Assembly: GCF_907164915.1 (NCBI RefSeq)
Contig: NC_061863.1
Location: 40,459,382 to 40,523,381, forward strand
Direction of reading: 5' to 3'
DNA length: 64,000 nucleotides
Origin: Impatiens glandulifera
Lineage: Eukaryota; Streptophyta; Magnoliopsida; Ericales; Balsaminaceae
The first letter of the stretch is position 1, and each line of letters starts with the position of its first letter. The position numbers were made by a program, and so were the translations under genes. The notes under the pieces were generated by a model. The model made no database searches. It was not told the origin of the DNA and worked only from the letters and a program-made list of their open reading frames with translations. Shown one piece after another: positions 10,461-21,800 of the stretch.

Positions 10461-11284
10461 TGTTGAAATGTTTAGGGTCACTAGTATAATAAATAATTGT
10501 GCAAATGTCATTTAATATAAGCCAAAATAATGTGATCTAATGTGAAATTAAGTTTATGGCTTATATGTGTATTTTCCATTAATATAAAGTGAGGATACCT
10601 AAATGACATTTCTAATTTCATGAAGGGGCTAAATTAGAAATGACCTAAGTATAATAACTAACTTATTGTTGATTATATGTAATGGTAATTGTCTCCATTT
10701 GAAGTACGACCAATTCTCCTTTGTCTCCCCATCAACAGAGAGAGAAATCTATTGACGTATTCATCGAATAGAAAAATCATTCCATATAAGGAAAGTTTAA
10801 AGAAGGAGAATAAAGAATCATTCAATCCATGCAAAGTCTAAGAAAGAAAAGATTCATGATTCATCAATTTAAGGTATGTTTCCGCTGCTTTCAGATTTTA
10901 ATTTCTCATACATTAAATTAGGATCTAATTAGGATAATTTTAACATCAATTTCAAATTTGTTAATAATTCTGATTAATCAAGAAAAAAATATTTTATTTT
11001 AGTTTTGTGTACCTGAATAGATTAATTGAGTATAATTTGATGGATCTCTAAGATCTAATTATTATTTGTAAAAGGTATAAAATTTAAATGAAATTCTTGT
11101 AAGAAGTAGGTTTTTTTTATATGTAAGTGAAATGAATATGTAAATGTGGAATGTCTCCATTTTAAATTTTGTAATTCTCTTTATCCAACTAACCTTTTTT
11201 TAAGAAATATCAAATTAATTTGTCATGATTTATTAAGTAGGTTAACTTTTAGTTTTGTAAGTATTGATTAGTAGCGATTATAAC
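10461..11284 (+). repeat. Probable LTR of the ancient Copia element (copy 1)
   Basis: It begins TGTTGAAATGTTTAGG just after a purine-rich CAGTGAGAGAT, as 3' LTRs of plant Copia elements do. A possible end is ATTATAACA at 11284. The end is a guess and no matching 5' LTR is present in this copy. The inverted counterpart is 33322-34147. Confidence 0.5.
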
Positions 11285-11537
11285 ATTTGTTGGGGGTTAA
11301 ATAACATTTATTATAAAGTTTTTGATATAATTTGTACCTAATATAAGTTTAGGAACCTATAAGGATTGAAGAAACAAATAGGAATGTATCTTTGTCCCTG
11401 GAGTATGGTTTGTCTCCTATAGGGTGTACCTAGCGTCCACGTTCTCGACCACTACGCCAGGGTTTATTTATAATAAATAAACCTTTATTTATAATAAATA
11501 AACCTTTATTAGACTTAAACTACTTCTTAGAATATAT

Positions 11538-11724
11538 AGAGAGTAATATATATATACAACACCCTTATACAGTACTTTCGAATAGTACCTATCTCATTTA
11601 GAAAGAAAGAGAAAATATTTTTCTCTCTCTTTTATTTTTTTAAGATATATTTTTTCTTTCTTTTCAAATGAGATAGGTGCTGTGTAAAGGTGCTGTATAA
11701 GGGTGCTGTATGTATCATTACTCT
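11538..11724. mobile_element. Foldback MITE, 187 bp (copy 1)
   Basis: The sequence begins AGAGTAAT and ends ATTACTCT. Long arms carry ACACCCTTATACAGTAC and, inverted, TACAGCACCCTTATACAGC, followed on both sides by ACCTATCTCATTT and AAAGAAAGA. The whole piece folds back on itself with arms of about 85 bp. The superfamily is unclear; the flanks are TA-rich, so the target duplication is ambiguous. Confidence 0.65.
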
Positions 11725-11739
11725 TATATATATAAAAGT

Positions 11740-12621
11740 TAATAATACTATTGGTCTTGGACTAGCCTAGGGCTAGGTTTCTCGGTCGAGGTGTATAAAC
11801 CTCTCGGTCCGGGGCTAGCTCTAAGCTAAGTTCCTCGATCCTTGGTCTCGGGAGTCTCAGTTCCGGGTCTGGATGGAAGCACCTAGAGCATTCAATGAGA
11901 ATCCAGTGCTGATCCAACGCGCGCGGTTGCGGCTGTAGCTTCTTCTCCCGGTTTCGGCTACACCGGATTAGAAATTTATTTTTGTTTTAAAACCTTAAGG
12001 GTTTGTTTGAAATTGATTTTTCTTTCACCATTTTGGCTTTAAATTTGATCTTTTTATATATACACAAAATATTAAAATAAATATGGAAAATATTTTACCA
12101 ATTTTTTATTTTATATATATTTTTAAATTTAAATAAAAAAATTTCTTTAGATGAAATGGATACAACAATTTATCAAAATAATTTATTTTTGTCTTTTAAT
12201 TTTTCTAAAATTATTTTGAGACATTATGTGTACAATATTTATCTCAAATAAATGTTTTTTTATTTTGGCCTTAATCCTTAATTAATCTGATTAATTAACA
12301 CATTAATTAATTCTATTAATTGTTTTAAATAAGTTTTTAGCTACGGAGTTAATTACTTTGATCTTATTTATTTAAAAATAATTCAAAATAATTATTTGAA
12401 TATTATAAATTGGAGTGTAGATTTTTAGTACTTACAAAGGTGTAGAATAATATTATTTTAAATCACAAAAAATTTAAAATAAAAACTGTAATGTGACAGA
12501 CAAGTGAGACATTGTGTGGTAGCCCTTTTTTACGTGTAACCAAGCACAAAACTAAGAATAAAATCTCTAAAATACGTTTGAACACATAAAATATTTTCTT
12601 TCCTAATTTCATAAGTCGTAA
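11740..12621. other. Spacer with CTCGGTC-type repeats, no gene
   Basis: The GC-richer piece at about 11760-11960 contains CTCGGTCGAGG, CCTCGGTCC and related words and is the shortened counterpart of 31600-32840. The rest is AT-rich unannotated DNA. About 1.1 kb present in copy 2 is missing at about 11869-11871. Confidence 0.5.
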
Positions 12622-13425
12622 CACTAGTAAAGAAAATGTAAATGGTGATCATCTACATCGATTGGTTGTAACATCAATCTGTAATATTAAAATAATAACG
12701 ATTGGTATTATAATCAATCGGTATTATTCTAATAATATCGATTGGTGTTACATTTAATCGGTAAAAGACCATTAAAAATACCATTTGGTTATAATACCAA
12801 TTGGTATAGCCCAAAATATCTCTAGAGAAATGGCGGCAATTTTGTCCGCGTTTATTAAGTCATAATATCGATTGGTTATAATACTAATCGGTATTAATGA
12901 ATTCATAGTACCAATTAGTTATTATACCAATCACAATTTCCCAATTAATTATCAAACCCAAGAGCAACTTCTTTCTTCTCTTCTTTCCCCCTTTTCGAAA
13001 CCTTCTCTCTACTACCGTCCCTTATTGAAACTGATCCCTTTCCGAAGTCGATCAAATTCCATAATCAATCTCCCCTTTCTCTCTTCATTTCGGATCATAA
13101 ACTCAATCTCAGAGGCATCACATACAAGTATCTCTTTCAATCTCTCCGAATCAATATCTCATTCTCTCTTTTTGTTTGGTCTAGATCTTGATTAAATTGT
13201 TGTATAACATAAGTTTTGACTATTAGCGTTTGACGATTAGATTTAAGATGAATTCATAATTGTTGTGCTGGGTTGCATTCGTAGTTGTTGTGTTGAGGAT
13301 TTTCTTTCTTAAACATTTTTCAGGTATCCATTGTTCTATAGTTTTACATAAGTGACATTTTTATTTATAAAAAAAAAAAATTATCCTTTGTGATATAGCT
13401 ATTGTAATGGTAGTCTCTTTTGTTT
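12622..13425. mobile_element. CACTA-type terminus with subterminal repeats (copy 1)
   Basis: The terminus is CACTAGTAAAGAAAATG, followed by six degenerate palindromic units of about 26 bp (CGATTGGT ... ACCAATCG / ATCAATCGGT) between 12656 and 12940. Inverted subterminal repeats behind CACTA ends are typical of En/Spm elements. Next comes pyrimidine-rich sequence (12965-13180) resembling a 5' UTR. Similarity to copies 2 and 3 ends at about 13425. I could not find the opposite TIR. Confidence 0.7.
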
Positions 13426-13559
13426 GGCAACCAGATCTTCTGCTACCAATTTTCCTGTTCCCCTGTTGCGGACCAATCAAAATGCAAGATTATTATTATA
13501 TTAATAAATTAAAGTTGAGTTGAAATGAAGAGAGAACCCGGAACCCGGATTCAATTCTG

Positions 13560-16500
13560 GGTTCAACACAAACGTCGTTAAACGGAATGTAGAGATACAG
13601 TATTGAGTGAAGCATACTTCTCTCCAGGTGCCATGTAAAACAGAATGTAGAGATACAGTATTGGGTGAAGCATATTTCTCTTCAGGCGCCATGTAAAAAG
13701 TGAAGCATACTTCACTTCAATTAGTTTATATGCCAAAGGTTCATGTAAAACCTCCAACACATATATGTAAAGACATTTTAGAGTTCATGTAAAAACATTT
13801 ATTCATTCATGTATGTAAACCCATTGGAGAATGTGGAGAGATTGTTTTCAGTGAAGCATACTTCACTTTAAGCGACATATAAAACAGAAGTGAAGCATAC
13901 TTCACTTTAAACACCATGTAAAATGGAAGTGAAGCATACTTCACTTTAAGGAACATATAAAACAGAATTGAAGCATACTTCGCTTCAAGCGCCATGTAAA
14001 ACGGAATTAAAGCATACCTCACTTCAAACGCCAAGTAAAACAGAAGTGAAGCATACTTCTCTCCAGGGGCCATGTAAAACAGAATATAGAGATACAATAT
14101 TGAGTGAAACATACTTCTCTCCAGGCGCCATGTAAAAAGTGAAGCATACTTCTCTCCAGACGCCATGTAAAAAGAGAAGCATATTTCTCTTCAGGCGCCA
14201 TGTAAAAAGTGAAGCATACTTCACTTCAATTAGTTTATATGCCAAAGGTTCATGTAAAACCTCCAACACATATATGTAAAGACATTTTAGAGTTCATGTA
14301 AAAACATTTATTCATTCATGTATGTAAACCCATTGGAGAATGTGGAGAGACTGTTTTCAGTGAAGCATACTTCACTTTAAGCGACATATAAAACAGAAGT
14401 GAAGCATACTTCACTTTAAACACCATGTAAAATGGAAGTGAAGCATACTTCATTTTAAGGAACATAAAAAACAGAATTGAAGCATACTTCGCTTCAAGCG
14501 CCATGTAAAACGGAATTAAAGCATACCTCACTTCAAACGCCAAGTAAAACAGAAGTGAAGCATACTTCTCTCCAGGGGCCATGTAAAACAGAATATAGAG
14601 ATACAATATTGAGTGAAACATACTTCTCTCCAGGCGCCATGTAAAAAGTGAAGCATACTTCTCTCCAGACGCCATGTAAAAAGAGAAGCATACTTCACTT
14701 CAATTAGTTTATATGCCTAGATGTTCATGTAAAACCTCCAACACATCAATGTAAAGACATTTTAGCGTTCATGTAAAAACAGTTATTCATTCATGTATGT
14801 AAACACATTGGAGAATGTGGAGAGACTGTTTTCAGTGAATCATACTTCACTCCAAGCGCCATGTAAAACGGAATCGAAGCATACTTCACTTTAAACGCCA
14901 TGTAAAGCGGAAGTGAAGCATACTTCACTTTAAGCGACATATGAAACAGAAGTGAAACATACTTCGCTCCAAGCGCCATGTAAAATGGAAGAGAAGCATA
15001 CTTCACTTTAAGCGACATATAAAACAAAAGTGAAGCATACTTCGCTCCAAGCGCAATGTAAAACGGAAGTGAAACATACTTCACTTCAAGCGCCATGTAA
15101 AACAGAAGTGAAGCATACTTCACTTCAAGCGCCATGTAAACAGAAGTGAAGCATATTTCACTTCAATTAGTTTATATGCCTAGAGGTTCATGTAAAACCT
15201 CCAACACATCAATGTGAAGACATTTTAGCGTTCATGTAAAAACATTTATTCATTCATGTATGTAAACCCATTGGAGAATATAGAGAGACTTTTTTCAGTG
15301 AAGCATACTTCACTCCAAACGTCAAGTAAAACGGAAGTGAAGCATACTTCACTTTAAGCGTCATGTAAAGCGGAAGTGAAGCATACTTCACTTTAAGCGA
15401 CATATAAAACAGAAGTGAAACATTCTTCGCTCTAAGCGTCATGTAAAATGGAAGAGAAGCATACTTCACTTCATGCGACATATAAAATAGAAGTGAAGCA
15501 TACTTCACTCCAAGCGCCATGTAAAACGGAAGTGAAACATACTTCACTTCAAGCGCCATGTAAAACAGAAGTGAAGCATACTTCACTTCAAGCGCCATGT
15601 AAAACAGAAGTGAAGCATACTTCACTTCAATTAGTTTATATGCCTAGAAATTCATGTAAAACCTCCAACACATCAATGTGAAGACATTTTAGCGTAATGT
15701 AAAAACATTTATTCATTCATGTATGTAAACCCATTTGAGAATGTGGAGAGACTGTTTTCAGTGAAGCATACTTCACTCCAAGCGTCAGGTAAAACGGAAG
15801 TGAAACATACTTCACTTTAAGCGCCATGTAAAACGGAAGTGAAACATACTTCACTTTAAGCGCCATGTAAAACAGAAGTGAAGCATGCTTCGCTCCAAGC
15901 GCCATATAAAACGGAAGTGAAACATACTTCACTTCAAGCGCTATGTAAAACAGAAGTGAAGCATACTTCTCTCTAGGTGCCATGTAAAACAGAATGTAGA
16001 GATACAATATTGAATGAAACATACTTCTCTCCAAGCGCCATGTAAAAAGTGAAGCATAATTCACTTCAATTAGTTTATATGCCTAGATGTTCATGTAAAA
16101 CCTCCAACACATCAATGTAAAGACATTTTAGCGTTCATGTAAAAACATTTATTCATTAATTTATTAAACCCATTAGAGAATGTGGAGAGACTGTTTTCAG
16201 TGAAGCATACTTCACTCCAAGCGTCAGGTAAAATGAAAGTGAAGCATACTTCACTTTAATCGCCATGTAAAACGGAAGTGAAGCATACTTCACTTTAAGC
16301 GCCATGTAAAACAGAAGTGAAGCATACTTCGCTCCAAGAGCCATGTAAAACATAAGTGAAGCATACTTCACTTCAAGCGTCATGTAAAACAGAAGTGAAT
16401 CATACTTCTCTCCAGGTGCCATTAAAACAGAATGTAGAGATACAATATTGAGTGAAGCATACTTCTCTCCAAGCGCCATGTAAAAAGTGAAGCATACTTC

Positions 16501-16830
16501 AATTCAATTAGTTTATATGCCTAGAGGCTCATGTAAAACCTCCAACATATTAATGTAAAGATATTTTAGCGTTCATGTAAAAACAGTTATTCATTCATGT
16601 ATGTAAATCCATTGAAGAATGTGGAGAGACTGTTTTCAGTGAAGCATAGTTCACTCCAAGCGCCATGTAAAACGGAAGTGAAGCATACTTCACTTTAAGC
16701 GCCATGTAAAACAGAAGTGAAGCATACTTCACTTTAAGCGACATATAAAACAGAAGTGAAGCATACTTCGCTCCAAGCGCCATGTAAAACGGAAGTGAAG
16801 CATACTTCTCTTTAAGCGCACATATTAAGG
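13560..16830. repeat. 39-bp minisatellite in 440-510-bp higher-order repeats
   Basis: The basic unit is 39 bp: AGTGAAGCATACTTCACT (7-bp arms, CATA loop) plus a spacer like TCAAGCGCCATGTAAAAC. Groups of units are separated by a conserved boundary block with TTAGTTTATATGCC, CCTCCAACACAT and TATGTAAACCCATT. The TTAGTTTATATGCC word occurs at about 13721, 14230, 14704, 15167, 15631, 16070 and 16508, giving periods of 509, 474, 463, 464, 439 and 438 bp. Because 39 is divisible by three, minus-strand frames stay open for 107-123 codons per block, encoding 13-residue repeats of the type FYMALKVKYASLL. This is not taken as proof of coding. The array occurs only once in the window. Confidence 0.85.
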
Positions 16831-17552
16831 TATAAAACCAATTTTTCCGCTGCAAATTCTTTTATAATAATATATATATAAACCCTAATATCATTTTATA
16901 TTATAAAAACTTCCTTCCGATTCATCTCTCTCTCTCTTCAAACTTCTGCCTCCTTTCATGGCGATTCGAATCCGGCTCCCCGTCTACTAGAATTTTTTTG
17001 TCAAGAAGATCGAAAATCAGTCTAAAAAATCGTACGTACACCAAAATCATTAAGTTTTCTTTGTATTTATGAAACCCTAGGATTACGTACGCACAATAAG
17101 GTCGTTAATTCGTTCATATTTATGAAACCCTACTCTGAAAATGTCACGTTCAATGAAAATCCTTCGTATTTAGGAAAACCTACTTAGGGTTAGGTTTAAT
17201 TACGGTTTTGTATATTATTTCCACGAAACCCTAGTTACTGATGTAGGAAAAACTTATTTTTGTTATTAACGAAACATATTTTTTGAATGTGTAGGCAACA
17301 AACAACGAAATCGTCCCAAACACTATAGGCAAAGAATGATTTTTTTGCCTCAGTTAAATATCATGGACAGGAGGAGTATATATGTTGTGAGATATGTGGG
17401 AATGTAGGGTATAATGAATGTTTATTATTTGTTTTACTGTGATTCTTAACGACATATGTAAGATAAGATCATTATGCCCGTCTATCTATCATTTTTATTA
17501 TATATCTGTTATCATTAATAATCTACTTTAGGTATATCAAGTCTCTTTACAA
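16831..17552. other. UTR-like sequence, no gene assigned
   Basis: Contains a TATATATATAAACCC element near 16870 and a CT-rich leader (TCTCTCTCTCTTC) at about 16925, followed by ATGGCGATTCG and an early stop. It could be the promoter and leader of the glycosyltransferase pseudogene downstream or of a captured gene. The coding 5' part of a GT14 enzyme was not recognised here. Confidence 0.3.
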
Positions 17553-19026
17553 AGATGCAAAATTTTCTACTTCATCTCTTCAATAATAACAGAAAGGCAT
17601 ATGTTGGCCAATGCACTTAAGGACACGGATAACCAACATTTTCTATTGCTTTCTGACAGGTGAGTCAGATTGGTTTGTCTCCTGTATATCATGATTTCAT
17701 ATCCTTGAGGAACATGTTGATCAATTTTTGTTTTGTTTTCTTTTGCAGTTGTATACCGTTGCATGATTTTAAATATGTCTACCGCTATTTGATAAATTCA
17801 AATATCAGTTTCATTGACAGGTATGTGACATGTTCTTAGTCATATATATTACAAGTACAAAATCATATACATTCAATTGCATTAGAATTTGAATTATAAT
17901 TCCAATTTCAATTCTAGTTGAAGAAAACATAGCCATATTTCTTTAGAGGGTTATTTATTACGGTTGGTATCTGATTAAACAAAATTTTTGTTTTCCTTTA
18001 GTGATGCATGTTCTTTGTGTGTTCAGCTTTGACGATCCTGGGCCACATGGAATCGAAAGATATACAGAGCACATATTACCTGAAATTGAGAAGAAATATT
18101 TTCGAAAGGGTTCGCAGGTAATGTGAAACTCTTAAGATGTTTAAGTATTCAGGCTTGGCTTCTGTAATGTAGATCAAACTCATCCAAAGATAAATTTCGT
18201 TGTTTACATGCTCTTCGGATGCTGCTCAAATGATTTTATTTATTAGTGGTTCACAATGAAGCGTCAACATGCAATTGTGGTGATGGCTGACAGTCTGTAT
18301 TATAATATATTCTGGGATTACTACAAGGTAATTTTTACTCTAAATAGTTGTAATAAATTGAGAATATTGGTCTAACTCGGATGTTGTCCCATCTTTACAC
18401 AGCCGAGATTTGATGGAAGGAACTGTTGTTCTGATGAGCATTACCTGCCCACATTTTTCTATGTGAGGGAGAATAATATTTTTCTTCCTGAACTCGCTGA
18501 ATCAACAGCACCTTTAAGATTATAATTTCTTATTTCAATTATTTTACCATGTATTATTGTATAGATGCTTGATCCGGGTGGGATTTCCAATTGGTCAGTA
18601 ACCCACGTTGATTGATCTGAAAGAAAATGCCATCCAAAATCATACGAAACACAAGATATCACTTATGAACTCTTGAAGAATATCACTGTAGGATTTACAA
18701 TGTGCATCTTTATTGGTTGTCTTATGTTAATAATAATAATAATGTGACTTGTTTTCTTGTTGTTGCAGTCGATTGATGTAAGTGTGCATGAAACAAGTGA
18801 TTAAAGGGTACGTGTTAAGATTTTTTACTTTATTTTTTTCATTTGGAGGCGAATTTGTAAAGAAAATAAGATCGTGTGGTGTGCTGTGTTGCAGAGGGTT
18901 CAACAGTTGAGAGCTTGCATATGGAACGGAATGTAGAGACCTTGTTACTTGTTTGGAAGGAAATTTATGCCTGAAGCACTTGATAACTTGATGGATATTT
19001 TCTCAAATTACACATCATCAGTATAA
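17553..19026 (+). pseudogene. GT14 (core-2/I-branching-like) glycosyltransferase pseudogene
   Basis: Eight consecutive exons of a plant GT14 Golgi glycosyltransferase are visible: about 17553-17659, 17749-17820, 18027-18117, 18247-18327, 18403-18462, 18565-18687, 18769-18807 and 18895-19026. Motifs include ERHMLANALKDTDNQHFLLLS, IPLHDFKYVYRYLINS, FDDPGPHGIERY, FRKGSQ, WFTMKRQHA, CCSDEHYLPTFF, MLDPGGISNWSVTHVD and YLFGRKFMPEALDNL. Phases and GT-AG sites are all consistent. Three stops interrupt the conserved frame: TGA at 18613-18615 (after THVD, where Trp is expected), TAA at 18802-18804 and TAG at 18934-18936. The N-terminal half, with membrane anchor and first catalytic region, is missing. 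Family recognition is strong; the copy is not functional as read. Confidence 0.85.
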
Positions 19027-19616
19027 ATAGGAAAACCATCATCGATTTTTAATTCTTTGGTTGGGTCAATGTCAACAACAGTTGGTTGGTTTATGACCAT
19101 CAATCACCACCTTCATTCTTCCTTCTTTTGTGTAGCTAAGCTTATGATTACGCTGTGAAGTAACGCGTTAAATCACTTACAGAAGAATAGATGATGATGA
19201 TTTACAAGAAGGATATTGTCAAAAAAAACATTATCTCATTGTTCCTTTGGGGTGGTCAAAATTGGTTTAGCTTTGTATTATTTATTGTAATTTGTAAAAT
19301 GTGTCTTTTACAAATTGGATTGAACTAACATCCCTCCTCTATTTTGAAGATGCAACACCATCTGTTAGAGCAGTTTGAGGGTGATTTGTGGTTCCAGCCA
19401 CAGTTTTGTGTTTTCCTTATTTAGCCCTAGTTTGAGAACACTTCATTTGTGTTATTAGCATATGGAGTGTATTATTTTTTCTCTCTTAATTATCATGAAC
19501 TTTAATGATAGATTCTAAATGTGTCCTAAACTTTGATAATTTATTCAAGGGGAGTATAATTCCCTTTCATTTTAAATAAGTTAATTGTGTGGTGATGTAC
19601 TTTGTTGTTTGTATAC
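19027..19616. other. No gene seen downstream of the pseudogene
   Basis: AT-rich sequence that may include the old 3' UTR (TTGTAATTTGTAAAATGTG). No ORF or repeat can be supported. Confidence 0.4.
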
Positions 19617-19745
19617 CGGTCTCCACAAAGTAATCTTCTTCTTCAGCTTCTATCTCAACAAAATTGACATTTCCTTCCCAGTTAGGGCACTCCCATTCGA
19701 AATGCCTAAACTTATTACAGCCATAGCGCTTTAATCTATTAGGGA
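19617..19745 (-). pseudogene. Copia gag zinc-knuckle relic
   Basis: The minus strand reads RYGCNKFRHFEWECPNWEG followed by VEIEAEEEDYF. This is a retrotransposon CX2CX4HX4C zinc knuckle and the acidic stretch that follows it in many plant Copia Gag proteins. The first Cys is replaced by Arg, and there is no extended frame on either side. It is a small relic of an element different from the young one at 34469-48511. Confidence 0.6.
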
Positions 19746-20270
19746 TTTATCATAAGATCTTCCTTCATCTATACGAATCTCATGTATACTATCATAATGT
19801 TTGACAAAATCACAAGTACTAACTGATATGTAGTCTGATTAGTCTGCTCTCACTTATCATAAAGATGTTCTAAAGAATTTGGGTTGAATTCAATATATAA
19901 ATCGTTATTAATTTAGTTTGTTAGAAAATAACCGGTAACTATATTTGAGTTTGAACAATTATAAAATTAATTATTTATTAAAAAAAAATCGAGAATCTCA
20001 TATGAATATTGAAATATATATTAACTATATATGTATTAACTAATTAATAATACATTTTTTTAAATTCAAATTCATCTGTATTTCAGTTTCACTTGTTTTC
20101 AAACAAAACTGTCTAATATTTTTGTGTCCAATTTCCTTTTAATTATGTTTGTAGTTTGTATTATTTCTACATTTCTTTCTTTTATGGACCACTCCTCCAT
20201 AAAGTAAAAAAATAATCATTTCAAGCTTAAGGAAAAAAAACATCCTCTCTTTATCTCCATACTTCAGGAG
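19746..20270. other. No gene seen; ends at assembly gap
   Basis: AT-rich sequence with no supported feature and no similarity, as far as I can see, to any of the three duplicate copies. It stops at the N run. Confidence 0.4.
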
Positions 20271-20770
20271 NNNNNNNNNNNNNNNNNNNNNNNNNNNNNN
20301 NNNNNNNNNNNNNNNNNNNNNNNNNNNNNNNNNNNNNNNNNNNNNNNNNNNNNNNNNNNNNNNNNNNNNNNNNNNNNNNNNNNNNNNNNNNNNNNNNNNN
20401 NNNNNNNNNNNNNNNNNNNNNNNNNNNNNNNNNNNNNNNNNNNNNNNNNNNNNNNNNNNNNNNNNNNNNNNNNNNNNNNNNNNNNNNNNNNNNNNNNNNN
20501 NNNNNNNNNNNNNNNNNNNNNNNNNNNNNNNNNNNNNNNNNNNNNNNNNNNNNNNNNNNNNNNNNNNNNNNNNNNNNNNNNNNNNNNNNNNNNNNNNNNN
20601 NNNNNNNNNNNNNNNNNNNNNNNNNNNNNNNNNNNNNNNNNNNNNNNNNNNNNNNNNNNNNNNNNNNNNNNNNNNNNNNNNNNNNNNNNNNNNNNNNNNN
20701 NNNNNNNNNNNNNNNNNNNNNNNNNNNNNNNNNNNNNNNNNNNNNNNNNNNNNNNNNNNNNNNNNNNNNN
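20271..20770. other. Assembly gap, exactly 500 N
   Basis: A run of 500 N, probably a placeholder of arbitrary size. It falls in the middle of a CACTA transposase exon of copy 2 and exactly where duplicate copy 2 begins, so the true boundary of that copy is hidden. Confidence 0.99.
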
Positions 20771-21065
20771 AGTATCGCCGCCTCGTCTCCTTTATGGACA
20801 CGGATATATCCCGTGTTCAAATCCGAGCGCCATCTATCCCATATCTGCTTGGCGCGTTCCAATCCGGTCTTTCGATAATTGTCAATAGGACCATTAGTAG
20901 CCTGGAACGGATCCTGAAAATAAAAACATTCAAATGTTATAAACAATTATTTAATGATTAATGTATAATTAAGTAATAATTATTACCGTCACAGCAGTCC
21001 AAATGTAATCCAATTGGTCAGCACTTAATGCCTTCCACTTCAGAAGACGATATGAGACGCCTTCT
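20771..21065 (-). pseudogene. CACTA transposase fragment, copy 2 (truncated by gap)
   Basis: The right part of the exon equivalent to 5705-5926 is present up to 20913 (acceptor side), and the preceding exon at 20987-21065 reads DQLIQ-like sequence ending WTAVT before its donor. The codon that is TGA in copy 1 encodes Trp here. The remainder lies in the gap. Confidence 0.65.
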
Positions 21066-21800
21066 CACTTTCTAATAACCTTGAACAACATTAATTTAAC
21101 ACATTTGATATCCTTAAAACATTTCGCAATCCATATGATCAAACATTACACAAATACATAGGATAATCAAACATAAACATTTATATACACTTCTCTATAT
21201 AATCAAACACATTCATGGACATTTTAACATTAAACACAATCTCAATTTTTAAAATAAAACACACACTTGATTATATTAGTTAGGAGTCTAGATTGGAAAG
21301 TAGAAACCAATTAATTTAACAATTTGTGAAATGGTAATTCCGATAGTTAATGGTATAACTTTCGGTTTTGATGGGTATTTCCAAAAGTTATACCATTAAC
21401 TTTTGGAATTACCATTTCACAAATTGTTAAATTAATTGATTTTTAATCTTCTAATGACCTTGAACATCATTAATTAAACACATTTGATAACCTTAAAACA
21501 TTACACAATCTATATGATCAAACTTTATACACATTAATGTGATCATCAAACACAAACATATATATACACTTCTTTATATAATCAAACACAATCATAAACA
21601 TTTTAACATTAAATACAATCTTAATTTTTAAAAAACAACACACACTTGATTAGATTATTTAGGAGTCTAGATTATAGGTGAAAAACCAATTAATTTAACA
21701 AATTATGAAGTGGTAAAACCAAAAGTTTTATATATAACTTTCGGTTTTGATGGGTATTTCCGAAAGTTTTGAATAAACCTCTCGGTCCTGGCCTTAAACA
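21066..21800. repeat. 380-bp tandem duplication with long hairpin (copy 2)
   Basis: Inverted counterpart of 4805-5550, with the hairpin at 21308-21439. The loop side carries GTTTTGATGGGTATTTCC. Same layout and neighbours as in copies 1 and 3. Confidence 0.75.

Noticed and set aside
12872..13195. 107-codon frame in the CACTA terminus
   Set aside because: Composition is that of a pyrimidine-rich leader plus subterminal repeats, and copies 2 and 3 do not maintain the frame convincingly.
13560..16830. CRISPR-like regular spacing in the minisatellite
   Set aside because: Units are head-to-tail 39-mers with no unique spacers; plant DNA context.
20139..20946. Long minus-strand frames across the N run
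   Set aside because: They are open only because the gap translates as unknown residues.
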